DNA of 16,336 nt from assembly GCA_002690445.1 (NCBI GenBank), contig NZER01000241.1, forward strand, positions 1-16,336, in the 5' to 3' direction. The number at the start of each line of letters is the position of its first letter. Within the stretch, counting starts at the first letter, position 1. The position numbers and the translations under genes are program-made. Below, piece by piece: positions 1-7,920 of this stretch. The notes below the pieces were generated by a model. It searched no databases. It had not been told where the DNA came from and saw only the letters and a program-made list of their open reading frames with translations. This DNA comes from Candidatus Pacearchaeota archaeon. GTDB lineage: Archaea; Nanoarchaeota; Nanoarchaeia; Pacearchaeales; GW2011-AR1.

Positions 1-1
1 T

Positions 2-247
2 ATGAGATCAGGTAGAAGCCAAGAACATATAGATGAAATCTTTGCAAGAGATATGACAATTGCAATTGATAATTATTTAAAAGCAGCACATATAGAAGCC
101 ATCTTTGCAAAAGAAATGACAAAGGCAATTGATAAATATATAAAATCAGGACTTGTTACAACAGTAGTAGCTCCTGGAATACCAACTCAAGGAATGAGTG
201 CAGGAGCAACTACAGGTCCAGGTGTTGGCTTAGGAGCAATCACATAA
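2..247 (+). CDS. Small protein with tandem helical repeat and Gly/Ala-rich tail, unknown function (possibly 5'-partial)
   Basis: I do not recognise this 81-residue product. Residues 9-29 and 30-50 are a tandem duplication of a 21-residue predicted amphipathic helix (pattern HI..IFA..MT.AID.Y.K). It is followed by a hydrophobic Val/Thr stretch and a flexible Gly/Thr/Ala/Pro tail (about residues 55-81) ending in GLGAIT. No signal peptide or transmembrane segment is evident. The ATG at position 2 lies at the window edge, so the reading frame may continue upstream and no ribosome-binding site can be seen. It ends 52 bases before the next gene on the same strand, in a baseplate gene cluster, so a small virion or assembly factor is plausible. 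That role is inference from position only. The small size and repeat could equally fit an oligomeric connector or a chaperone. Confidence 0.6.
   Translation: MRSGRSQEHIDEIFARDMTIAIDNYLKAAHIEAIFAKEMTKAIDKYIKSGLVTTVVAPGIPTQGMSAGATTGPGVGLGAIT
26..151 (+). repeat. In-frame tandem duplication, 2 x 63 bp
   Basis: Copies at 26-88 and 89-151 match at 52 of 63 bases by hand comparison. The two 21-residue translations match at 12 of 21 positions, and most differences are conservative (D/E, R/K, L/I). The exact 63-base period and high nucleotide identity indicate an in-frame duplication rather than convergent helical composition. Confidence 0.85.
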
Positions 248-299
248 AAACTATTTCCAGAACTCTATCATAAACATATTTATTAAAAAGGAGTATTCT
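248..299 (+). promoter_or_regulatory. Intergenic leader with shared AT-rich motif and Shine-Dalgarno
   Basis: This 52-base gap contains CATATTTATTAAAAA at 275-289, identical to 12561-12575 in the gap before another gene. In both places a TCTATSATA element lies just upstream (264-272 here). An AAGGAG Shine-Dalgarno at 288-293 precedes the ATG at 300. The shared block is probably a promoter, processing or leader element. Its exact function is not shown by the sequence. Confidence 0.4.
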
Positions 300-794
300 A
301 TGGAAACAAAATCATTCGTAAAGATATTACGTAAAGTTATCAGAGAGGAAGTTAAAGCTGCAGTTAAAGAAGCACTTAATGAGCAAAAAAAACCTAATCA
401 CAAACAAGTTATTAATCATGGCATAGATTTACATAAGATGGTAGAACGTCAGTCTGACCCTTATAAAATTAAAGCTAGAAAGAAAAAGACTTATACTAAA
501 AATAGCATGTTAAATGATTTATTAAATGAAACAGCTACATCAACCGATTTTAGCTCAATGAATCAAGAACCCATCATATCAGAAATGGAATCATATCCAA
601 CAATGACATATGACTCAAGTATGGCAGAATCATTCGGTACACAAAAGAGCTCTCAACAATTATTAGCAACAACAGATACCAATGGCAATCCCATTGACAT
701 GAAGAATGAAAATGTTGCAAAAACGGTCGGCATAATGACAAAAGATTATTCAGCACTTATGAAAGCAATAGATAAAAAGAAAGGCATTAAATAG
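300..794 (+). CDS. Hypothetical 164-residue protein upstream of gp25-like gene
   Basis: I do not recognise this product. Residues 1-30 form a charged amphipathic helix (FVKILRKVIREEVKAAVKEAL), followed by a Lys-rich basic segment (about residues 50-70). The middle is Ser/Thr/Met-rich and low in hydrophobic residues (about 75-125) and is probably disordered. The C-terminus is again Lys-rich (KAIDKKKGIK). There is no signal peptide or membrane segment. The ATG at 300 follows a strong AAGGAG 7 bases upstream. The TAG stop overlaps the GTG of the gp25-like gene by one base, so the two are probably translationally coupled and made in matching amounts. Position suggests a baseplate-associated or assembly protein, but no domain supports a specific role. 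Confidence 0.75.
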   Translation: METKSFVKILRKVIREEVKAAVKEALNEQKKPNHKQVINHGIDLHKMVERQSDPYKIKARKKKTYTKNSMLNDLLNETATSTDFSSMNQEPIISEMESYPTMTYDSSMAESFGTQKSSQQLLATTDTNGNPIDMKNENVAKTVGIMTKDYSALMKAIDKKKGIK

Positions 795-1369
795 TGGCCA
801 GAGCAATATACCAATATCAACCTGTTAATGAAACACCAGATGTAGCAATAGGTATTTTACTACCTATGGATAAGTCGTCGCCCGCATATAACACCAACTT
901 AATAGCTATTTCGGGCTCACAACAACCTCCAGGGGATAATTATAATAGCGGAACTAAAGGAGGAGCATCTGTATTTGCACAATCATATTCTACAGAAGAA
1001 CAGGCAATATCAAATCTAAAAAATTTATTGTTAACTTACAAAAGCGAGCGATACATGCAACCAGATTTTGGAACACGTATTAGAGAATCAGTATTCAAAC
1101 AAAACACAGAGAGTATGATTGATTTTTTAAAAGAGACTTTAATAGCAGACATCGCACGTTGGTTGCCATATATTGTAGTTAATGATATTACAGTCGTACA
1201 AAACATTGATATACATACGGTTGATATTCAGATACAGTTCCAAGTTGGAGCGACTGGAGCAAATCTTGTAATTAATATAATGGCTAATGAAAATGAAATT
1301 ACAATTATTGACATAATACCGGATGCATCAACTTCGGGGTTAATTCAAGTAGGTTCATTTGGAATATAA
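794..1369 (+). CDS. gp25: Baseplate wedge protein, gp25/GPW family
   Basis: The 191-residue product carries the GPW/gp25 signature. After SVFAQSYSTEEQ comes a helix, then NLLLTYKSERYMQPDFG at residues 77-93, then a helix and a terminal beta region (ADIARWLPYIVVNDITVV). In T4, gp25 joins the core wedge and lies against the sheath at the baseplate periphery; P2 gpW is its homologue. The usual GER at the conserved turn is SER here (residues 84-86). It is longer than T4 gp25 (about 132 residues) because of an N-terminal extension of roughly 60 residues. The start is a GTG inside TAGTG, overlapping the upstream stop, with AAAGG at about 779-784 as Shine-Dalgarno. A later ATG at residue 26 would be poorly placed. 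The gp6-like gene follows after 15 bases. Confidence 0.9.
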   Translation: MARAIYQYQPVNETPDVAIGILLPMDKSSPAYNTNLIAISGSQQPPGDNYNSGTKGGASVFAQSYSTEEQAISNLKNLLLTYKSERYMQPDFGTRIRESVFKQNTESMIDFLKETLIADIARWLPYIVVNDITVVQNIDIHTVDIQIQFQVGATGANLVINIMANENEITIIDIIPDASTSGLIQVGSFGI

Positions 1370-1384
1370 TAGGATATAAATAAA

Positions 1385-3238
1385 ATGGCAGATTTAGTTA
1401 AAAAGGACATACGGTATTTAGGAAAAGATTTTGCACAATTTAGACAAAATCTAATAACATTCACAAAACAATATTTTCCGAACACATACCAAGACTTTAA
1501 TGAATCATCACCAGGAATGATGTTTATGGAGATGGCGTCTTACGTAGGAGATGTATTATCATATTATACAGATCAAGCTTTTAGAGAATCATTATTGTCA
1601 GGAGCTCAAGAAGAACAAAATGTATTGATGTTGTCTCAATTATTTGGGTATAGACCAAGATTAAATTCTCCAGCACATTGTAAGTTGGATGTATATCAAT
1701 TAGTGCCAGCAATAGGTGCTGGAGAAGCTGCAAGGCCTGATTACACTTATGCATTGTCTATACAAAATGGTATGGAAGTATTAACGGGGGATGATAAACT
1801 ATTTAGAACAGCCGAAAATATAGATTTTAATGACAACCCAGACGTTTCTGTTTACGAAACTGACGGCTCAGGTAATATCACATATTATTTACTTAAGAAA
1901 CAAACAACGGTTGTCTCTGGAGAAGTTGTAACACGTGAGTTTGCATTTGATGACCCTAAACAATATGATAAGATATTAATACCAGAAACTAATGTGTTAG
2001 AAATACTATCAGTAACAAGTGATACAGGACAACCATGGTATGAAGTTAATTATTTAGCCCAAGACACAGTGTTTGAAGATATTGCTAACATTGAATATAA
2101 TGACCCTAGTTTATCTCAACATAGAAGTACTGTACCATATATATTAAAATTACGAAAAACACCAAGACGGTATATATCAAGAGTTAGATCTGATTTAACG
2201 ACAGAATTGCAATTTGGGTCAGGCATAAGTTCTGATGCAGATGAAGAAATCATACCAAATCCAAAAAATGTTGGTTCAGGCCTAGAATATTTACGAAGAA
2301 CCACTACATCTAATTTAGATCCATCTAATTTCTTAGCTACTAGTACTTATGGATTGGCACCTAATAATGAAACATTGACTGTTAAATATACTATAGGCGG
2401 AGGCATAAAGGATAATGTAGGAGTTAATACAATTATCAACATAAATTCTATAACATATCTAAATGATAATTCGACGGTTGATTTATCTATTGTTAAAGAT
2501 TCAGTTGCAGTTAATAATCCAGAACCAGCAAGAGGCGGCACAGAAAAACAGACTATAGAAAGTATACGTCAAAATGCAATTGCATCTTTTGCAGCACAAA
2601 ATAGAATAATAACCAGAGAAGATTATATTGCCAGAATATATGCATTGCCACCAAAATATGGCGCAGTAGCAAAAGCATATGTAATTGGAGATACTCAACA
2701 AAATACTCAAGATATTGATTATCCAAGAGACACTATCGCAAACCCATTAGCATTAAATTTATATTTATTGGGGTATGATTCTGATCACAATCTTGTATCA
2801 CCAAATAATGCACTAAAAGAAAATATACGTACATACCTATCAGAATTTAGAATGCTAACTGATGCGATTAGTATTAAGTCTGCACATATTGTCAACCTTA
2901 TTGTAAATTTTGAAATAATTCCAAAAGCAAGATATAATAACGATGAAGTACTTACACGATGTATTGATAGATTAAAAATGCTGTTACATACTGATAAAAT
3001 GCAAATAAATGGAAGTATTAATATATCAGAGCTCACATCTGAATTAGATCAAGTTGAAGGTGTACAAAGTGTACCGACAATAAACATTCAAAATACAACC
3101 AAATCCGGATATTCAAATGTTGTATATAATATTGCTGCAGCAACTAGAAATAATATTATTTATCCGTCATTAGACCCTTGTATATTTGAAATTAAGTATC
3201 CTAATTTAGATATTAAAGGAAGAGTTATCAAACCTTAA
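1385..3238 (+). CDS. gp6: Baseplate wedge protein, gp6 / baseplate-J family
   Basis: The 617-residue product is close to the length of T4 gp6 (about 660). The N-terminal region contains DIRYLGKDF, ESSPGMMFMEMASYVGDVLSYYTDQAFRES and the ANVLML.QLFGYRPR-like segment typical of gp6-like wedge proteins. The baseplate-J core is visible at about residues 386-420, with TEKQTIESIR followed by NRIITREDY (N406-Y414). The C-terminal third is alpha/beta with a KMLLHTDKMQINGSINISEL segment. gp6 forms the inter-wedge ring of the contractile baseplate and dimerises with gp7 in the core wedge; P2 gpJ is the homologue. The ATG at 1385 follows AGGATATAAATAAA, where AGGA serves as a weak Shine-Dalgarno. Its stop is part of the CCTTAAAGGATAAATTATG junction with the next gene. 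Confidence 0.92.
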   Translation: MADLVKKDIRYLGKDFAQFRQNLITFTKQYFPNTYQDFNESSPGMMFMEMASYVGDVLSYYTDQAFRESLLSGAQEEQNVLMLSQLFGYRPRLNSPAHCKLDVYQLVPAIGAGEAARPDYTYALSIQNGMEVLTGDDKLFRTAENIDFNDNPDVSVYETDGSGNITYYLLKKQTTVVSGEVVTREFAFDDPKQYDKILIPETNVLEILSVTSDTGQPWYEVNYLAQDTVFEDIANIEYNDPSLSQHRSTVPYILKLRKTPRRYISRVRSDLTTELQFGSGISSDADEEIIPNPKNVGSGLEYLRRTTTSNLDPSNFLATSTYGLAPNNETLTVKYTIGGGIKDNVGVNTIININSITYLNDNSTVDLSIVKDSVAVNNPEPARGGTEKQTIESIRQNAIASFAAQNRIITREDYIARIYALPPKYGAVAKAYVIGDTQQNTQDIDYPRDTIANPLALNLYLLGYDSDHNLVSPNNALKENIRTYLSEFRMLTDAISIKSAHIVNLIVNFEIIPKARYNNDEVLTRCIDRLKMLLHTDKMQINGSINISELTSELDQVEGVQSVPTINIQNTTKSGYSNVVYNIAAATRNNIIYPSLDPCIFEIKYPNLDIKGRVIKP

Positions 3239-3248
3239 AGGATAAATT

Positions 3249-4421
3249 ATGTATAGATTATTTTACGCAGAAAAAGATACAACATTGTATGAAAGATACC
3301 CAAAACAAAATACAGGTATTGATCAAATACTAGAACTTACAAAAATAGCTTCAGGGTCTAAACTAAATGGTATTATTCAAACCAATCAATATAATACTAG
3401 ATTTTTAATAGACTTTGGAAAAGAAATAACAACATTATCATCATCAATTGTTGCTGGTGATATACCTAAGGTTGCAGCTCATGCGGCCTCTGCATCTGTA
3501 TATCTTAGTCTAAAGGCAGCCGATGCATCTGATTTATTACAAGAATATAAGATTGAAGCTTTTCCAATATCTGAATCATGGACAAATGGAAATGGAAATT
3601 TTGCTGATGAGCCAATACAAAAATATGGAGCATCTTGGTACTATAAAACAAGTGATGATGTAGAAGATGGATGGGCGACAGGATCTGGAGCAAGTATAGG
3701 TACTCCTGCAGTACCAAGTTCAGGTACTGTACAAGGAACAACCGAAACACTTGGAGGAGGCTCATGGATTACAGGCTCAGGTTTTGGAGTGTCTCAATCA
3801 TTTAAAAACGAAGTTCCAGATATTAGAATGAACGTAACAGATATTGTAGCAAATTGGCTATCAGGAAGTATATCTAATTATGGTTTTATCATTAAAAGAC
3901 CTCATAGCGACGAACAATCAGGCGAAGTATTAGGTAATTTAAAATTCTTCGGAAGAGAATCTCATACAATATTTGTTCCTAGATTGGAAGTTGCATGGAA
4001 TAATGTAACAAATGTAGGTTCAAGTTCCGTTTCAGAAATAGACTCTGAAACATATACTCCTTACTTTAAAAATATTAAATCAGAATATCGTACATCAGAG
4101 ATTACTAAATTCAGAATAGGAGTAAGGCCAGAATATCCGAACAAGACATTTCGAACATCGTCTTTTTATTTAACAGCAGAACGACTTCCAACATCTAGTT
4201 ATTATAGCATAATAGATTCAGTTACTGACGAAACATTAATACCATTTGATACTACAGCATCAAAAGTAGATTGTGATAGTAACGGAAGTTTTATGAAATT
4301 AAGAATGGATTCGTTCATGCCAGAACGATACTATAAAATAATGTTGAAAATAACTAGAGCAACTAGCTCATATGATGATACACAAACATTTGATGATTTT
4401 TATTTTAAAGTGGTGAAATAA
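3249..4421 (+). CDS. Structural protein with DNRLRE-like beta domain
   Basis: The 390-residue protein shows a DNRLRE-type (CBM96-like) pattern. It opens with ASVYLSLKAAD (residues 82-92) and continues with the ...AFPISESWTNGNGNFADEP segment (W111). Next come GASWYYK and the closing strands VTDIVANWLSG (W203), YGFIIKRP, LKFFGRESHTIFVPRLEVAW. These families fold as beta sandwiches on bacterial surface proteins and some phage virion proteins. The C-terminal part (about residues 275-390) is a second beta-rich module with FRIGVRPEYPNKTF and a terminal YYKIMLKITRATSSYDD..TFDDFYFKVV pattern. There is no signal peptide. It starts 10 bases after gp6 behind AAGGAT and ends one base before the next ATG. 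Its place between gp6 and the gp7/gpI-like gene suggests a baseplate-attached peripheral or adhesive protein. Function is inferred, not proven. Confidence 0.75.
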   Translation: MYRLFYAEKDTTLYERYPKQNTGIDQILELTKIASGSKLNGIIQTNQYNTRFLIDFGKEITTLSSSIVAGDIPKVAAHAASASVYLSLKAADASDLLQEYKIEAFPISESWTNGNGNFADEPIQKYGASWYYKTSDDVEDGWATGSGASIGTPAVPSSGTVQGTTETLGGGSWITGSGFGVSQSFKNEVPDIRMNVTDIVANWLSGSISNYGFIIKRPHSDEQSGEVLGNLKFFGRESHTIFVPRLEVAWNNVTNVGSSSVSEIDSETYTPYFKNIKSEYRTSEITKFRIGVRPEYPNKTFRTSSFYLTAERLPTSSYYSIIDSVTDETLIPFDTTASKVDCDSNGSFMKLRMDSFMPERYYKIMLKITRATSSYDDTQTFDDFYFKVVK

Positions 4422-4422
4422 T

Positions 4423-7400
4423 ATGCCGAACGAAGAATTTGACGAATCAAAAGCACATACAGGAGAGCAGAGAGACGAGGGGGGAGGACAAGATGACCAA
4501 TTTTCTACCGATTCTTGGCTAGCCTGGTCACATCCAGTCGATCGTGACACAAATACAAAACACCTACAAATTTCTACCGACCCAGAATGGGGAGCTAACA
4601 GAGCACAATTAGTTGAATACAGTCTTTATTCGTTAGAACCATCAGGATCGGCTGCATCTATAAACAGTTTAATTGATCGGTCATGGTCACATTTCACAAC
4701 ACCAGAAATACAATATGAACCACCGCCATTAAAGCCACCAACAATGTTTCTAGCAGCCGGCGATATAAATGAGTTTGATATTCATGCACAATATCTTGAG
4801 CGTGGGCCAACCAATTGGAGATTAGACAGCAGGCCAAATACTATATTTTGTGTGTATTATATAAAGGATGGCGTTGCGCATCCAATACCAAATTATAAAA
4901 CATTAGAAGTATTATTAGTTCAAGAAGGAGTTACGTATGATGACATCCAAGAAGCAACTGATGAAGACTATAATAGATATGACATACAGATACTAGGCGG
5001 AATTAGAAATACTGATAATGTCGAAGTCAATGAATCTGCAAAAACAGAATTTAATAGACGTAAATTAGTAACTCTAGATCATATCTGGACATATCAAACA
5101 CGACTTCGTTCAGGATATCAACAAAAGGCTCCATTTAAAAGAGACCCAGGAGATTATTGGTCTCCATCGAGCCAAGATTCATTCTGGGATAATGACGAAA
5201 ATAAGTATCTCCCCAATCCATATTTGGGAACGGTGTATGAAACTCAAACCTGGAAAGAAAAGTTAAGAGAGAAATTTGAAGGACAACTAATGTGTAAGAA
5301 TGACGGCGGCCATTTGAAAATGATGCAGTACGGACAATTCTGGAAAGTAGCTACTGATAGTCCCAATTTGATACGATATTATAATGAATTAAATGGATAT
5401 GACGTTGAAATAAACTGGTGGGGCACCATGACTGACCAAAACAAAAGAGATTTTACGGATTATTTAGTAGAATCGGGAATTTGCATGAACTTAAGTGACT
5501 CCAGCGGATGGGCCCCTGTTTGGCACGATTTCAATCACCCAGGATCGTATGAAAATCAAGACGGGACTTGGAGCAATAATGATCCATTGAGATCCCGGGA
5601 TTACAGGTTATGGTGGGATAGAACCTTCGAAGGAGACATGTTCAATCAAGATATATGGAATCCATATGAGCCTGCAGGGTCTGTAAAATATTATGGAAAC
5701 TATGTTGAATCAAGCGCTCCGCCTCCTCCGGCTTCAACCGGCTCAGCTGCAACTGGCTCCCTAATAAACACAGACACCTTAATATCACAATTAGACTGTT
5801 TTCTCGTCGATGGGGACGCGTTAAAAGATACATTGGGTAGTATGACCTTTGTGTCCGGACTACATGCGGAAGCCGCTAGTGAAGTTAAAAACGACATGCA
5901 GAAAATATGGGTAACAGACTCAGACACAGGAGAAAATGCATGGAGGTTAAAGTTAGGACCATTTGGCGGGCCACAGGGAACGAATGATTATACAGAAGGA
6001 ACTGAAATAGACTCAGATAGAAGTTTCTGGAAATTGATTGCAATGCAGGCCGATCAAAATCTAATTGATGTAGTACAAGACGGATATAATGATTTCGCAT
6101 TTTACGAAGGAGAAGATAAAGGATTCGGCCCAACATCTGTCGATATAATTTCCTCATCGATAGCTGTAATGAACCAAGGAAGTCATGGAAGCGTTGCATT
6201 ACATATTCCTTCCTATCTGTTTTTAGATCAAGCAAATATACAAATAGATCCTGTTTTTCAAGTCAACGAGTTTTACTATAAAACATACGGAGATACCGTA
6301 TATGATGCAGCAACTCAAAATTTAAACTTAAATAACGCGCTTCTGTATTCAGACCAATATTGGACCGCAGGCTTATCAAAATATCCAAAAGAAGTGCCAC
6401 TCTGGGGAGATGATATTGCTCTACTGAATACAATCCCTAATACATTATCTGAAGACGGAACATATAACGATACTCCATTCGATAGAGATGTACGAGAATC
6501 TTTAGATATATTTCATAATACTAGTCAAGACGTAATTAATCTTCTTGCTGATATTGATGTATGGCTGACAGCCGTGACTGCATTAAAAAGTGAAATAACA
6601 TCTAGAATAGCTACCCAAACTGCAGTATCGCAGATTAATCAATCAGATATAAATCGATGGACAAACGGACCAAATAATCAAAGTTCTCACACATATATCG
6701 ACTTTTTACAAGAAACATGGGATTTAGAAATAATACCACAAAGCGATGCTATCCAAAATATTAGTTCAAATCCTGCAAGTAACGAATTAGTACAAACTTC
6801 GGTAGATTTTATTAAAAACCAAATCGGCCGTACATATATAGAACGTATGTGGCTAATGATCCAATACATTAGATTGAGGTTGTGGACTTACTCAGGAGAC
6901 ACTGATCCATGGGAAACGTCGATAATCAATTGGCCAAACTCAGCTAAAACAATAGTAGAAAAATACTGGCCCCAGTCAGAAGGATCGTCATGGGTTATTT
7001 TTCATCCTGAAAATTTATCATTAGGTGGATCCACTTCCACTAACCCAATAGCTATACCTCCTATTTTGATAACTACTTTAACATTTCCAAACGCAGATAA
7101 TAATCCACCTGTAATAGCACGGGTATATCAGTATACTAGTATAATGTCAGGATATACAATAGGACAATATAAAATGGAGATATGTTCAGATACTAATGCA
7201 GATAATTATACATCATTAGGCAATACTAGTAATCGACCAACTTTGAAACAATATATGATATGGAATAGAACAAATATGGATGGCGGCACAGTAGATGCTC
7301 CAGATACAGAGTTTGTCAATGCTGTTCCTCCTATATACGGGTATGGAGGAGGCAACACTACAGGAGGCTCAACAGGCAACCCTCCGGCCTCCGGCACAAC

Positions 7401-7911
7401 AGGTGGTGGCACAGGTACTGGTGGAGGTGGCTCAACAGGTGGATTCTGTTTCGTAGGAGAAACATTAATTACTTTACCAAGTGGTTTATATAAAAGAATT
7501 GATCAAATTGAGATAGGTGATATTGTTAAAAGTGAAAATGGAGTATCGACAGTTGAAAAGATAAATATACATCCAGGAGAACATGAAGTATATGCATTAA
7601 ATAATTCTAAATATTTTGTTACTAAAGAACATCCTTTCAAAACTGAAAAAGGGTGGAAAGCAATTAATCCACATGAAACTTGGGAATATCATGGTGTTGA
7701 ATCAAATATTTTAGACGTAGGAGATGTTTTAATTAAAGACGGAAAAACAGAAGTACTTAATATAATATCTAAATGTGATACGACAGTAGATACTGTATAT
7801 AGTTTAATATTAGATAACGAACGTGTGTATTATGTATATGATTATTTAGTACATAATGCAGAAGAATTAGGAAAAGGTGATGTCGAACCAGGAGTGGACC
7901 CAAATCCTTAA
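4423..7911 (+). CDS. Large Trp-rich virion protein with C-terminal Hint (autoprocessing) domain
   Basis: The 1162-residue protein has three parts. Residues 1 to about 970 are unrecognised, unusually Trp-rich (around 35 Trp by eye), with a Pro/Ser/Ala-rich spacer APPPPASTGSAATGS near residues 430-445 and a helical region at about 680-860. Residues 973-1007 are a Gly/Thr/Ser/Pro linker. Residues 1009-1145 form a Hint domain: C1009 in CFVGETLITLPSG, TKEH at 1067-1070 (block B TxxH), and V-H1144-N1145 before A1146. A 17-residue acidic tail (A1146-P1162) follows. No homing endonuclease is present and the +1 residue is Ala, not Cys/Ser/Thr, so classical splicing is not expected. Cleavage at F1008/C1009 is the likely chemistry. 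GC content differs sharply between the middle of the gene and the Hint part. It abuts the upstream gene by one base and has only weak Shine-Dalgarno. A baseplate or fibre role is inferred from context. Confidence 0.8.
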   Translation: MPNEEFDESKAHTGEQRDEGGGQDDQFSTDSWLAWSHPVDRDTNTKHLQISTDPEWGANRAQLVEYSLYSLEPSGSAASINSLIDRSWSHFTTPEIQYEPPPLKPPTMFLAAGDINEFDIHAQYLERGPTNWRLDSRPNTIFCVYYIKDGVAHPIPNYKTLEVLLVQEGVTYDDIQEATDEDYNRYDIQILGGIRNTDNVEVNESAKTEFNRRKLVTLDHIWTYQTRLRSGYQQKAPFKRDPGDYWSPSSQDSFWDNDENKYLPNPYLGTVYETQTWKEKLREKFEGQLMCKNDGGHLKMMQYGQFWKVATDSPNLIRYYNELNGYDVEINWWGTMTDQNKRDFTDYLVESGICMNLSDSSGWAPVWHDFNHPGSYENQDGTWSNNDPLRSRDYRLWWDRTFEGDMFNQDIWNPYEPAGSVKYYGNYVESSAPPPPASTGSAATGSLINTDTLISQLDCFLVDGDALKDTLGSMTFVSGLHAEAASEVKNDMQKIWVTDSDTGENAWRLKLGPFGGPQGTNDYTEGTEIDSDRSFWKLIAMQADQNLIDVVQDGYNDFAFYEGEDKGFGPTSVDIISSSIAVMNQGSHGSVALHIPSYLFLDQANIQIDPVFQVNEFYYKTYGDTVYDAATQNLNLNNALLYSDQYWTAGLSKYPKEVPLWGDDIALLNTIPNTLSEDGTYNDTPFDRDVRESLDIFHNTSQDVINLLADIDVWLTAVTALKSEITSRIATQTAVSQINQSDINRWTNGPNNQSSHTYIDFLQETWDLEIIPQSDAIQNISSNPASNELVQTSVDFIKNQIGRTYIERMWLMIQYIRLRLWTYSGDTDPWETSIINWPNSAKTIVEKYWPQSEGSSWVIFHPENLSLGGSTSTNPIAIPPILITTLTFPNADNNPPVIARVYQYTSIMSGYTIGQYKMEICSDTNADNYTSLGNTSNRPTLKQYMIWNRTNMDGGTVDAPDTEFVNAVPPIYGYGGGNTTGGSTGNPPASGTTGGGTGTGGGGSTGGFCFVGETLITLPSGLYKRIDQIEIGDIVKSENGVSTVEKINIHPGEHEVYALNNSKYFVTKEHPFKTEKGWKAINPHETWEYHGVESNILDVGDVLIKDGKTEVLNIISKCDTTVDTVYSLILDNERVYYVYDYLVHNAEELGKGDVEPGVDPNP
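7339..7443 (+). other. Gly/Thr/Ser-rich linker between virion body and Hint domain
   Basis: Residues 973-1007 are almost wholly Gly, Thr, Ser, Pro and Ala, with several GGxTGG and GGGTGTGGGG runs. F1008 and then C1009, the putative Hint nucleophile, follow directly. A flexible linker placed here exposes the cleavage junction and is typical of a fused autoprocessing module. Confidence 0.8.
7447..7857 (+). other. Hint (Hedgehog/intein) domain encoded at the C-terminus of the virion gene
   Basis: The 137-residue module (C1009 to N1145) has the Hint landmarks: block A Cys in CFVGETLI, the RIDQIEIGD strand pair, block B T1067-K-E-H1070, and block F/G YSLILDNERVYYVYDYLVHN ending in H1144-N1145. 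A hydrophobic strand context surrounds each motif. The residue after Asn is Ala1146, resembling type B bacterial intein-like (BIL) domains, for which established work reports cleavage products rather than mainly splicing. The known reaction begins with an N-to-S acyl shift at Cys1, forming a thioester at F1008. What resolves the thioester here (water, amine, a lipid or sugar hydroxyl) is unknown. Confidence 0.85.
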
Positions 7912-7920
7912 GGATAAATT

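Noticed and set aside
574..756. Minus-strand reading frames in several genes, such as this one
   Set aside because: They lie antisense to genes with clear domains or ribosome-binding sites, have Cys/Leu/Ser-rich low-information translations and no Shine-Dalgarno, so they are chance frames in AT-rich DNA.
1375..1382. TATAAATA, identical to the T4 late-promoter core on the + strand
   Set aside because: It ends two bases before the ATG of the gp6-like gene, so transcription would begin inside the gene. It is more simply the AT-rich part of the ribosome-binding spacer AGGATATAAATAAA.
7447..7911. A conventional splicing intein with homing endonuclease
   Set aside because: The module is only about 137 residues with no endonuclease region, +1 is Ala and only 17 residues follow, so canonical extein ligation is not supported.
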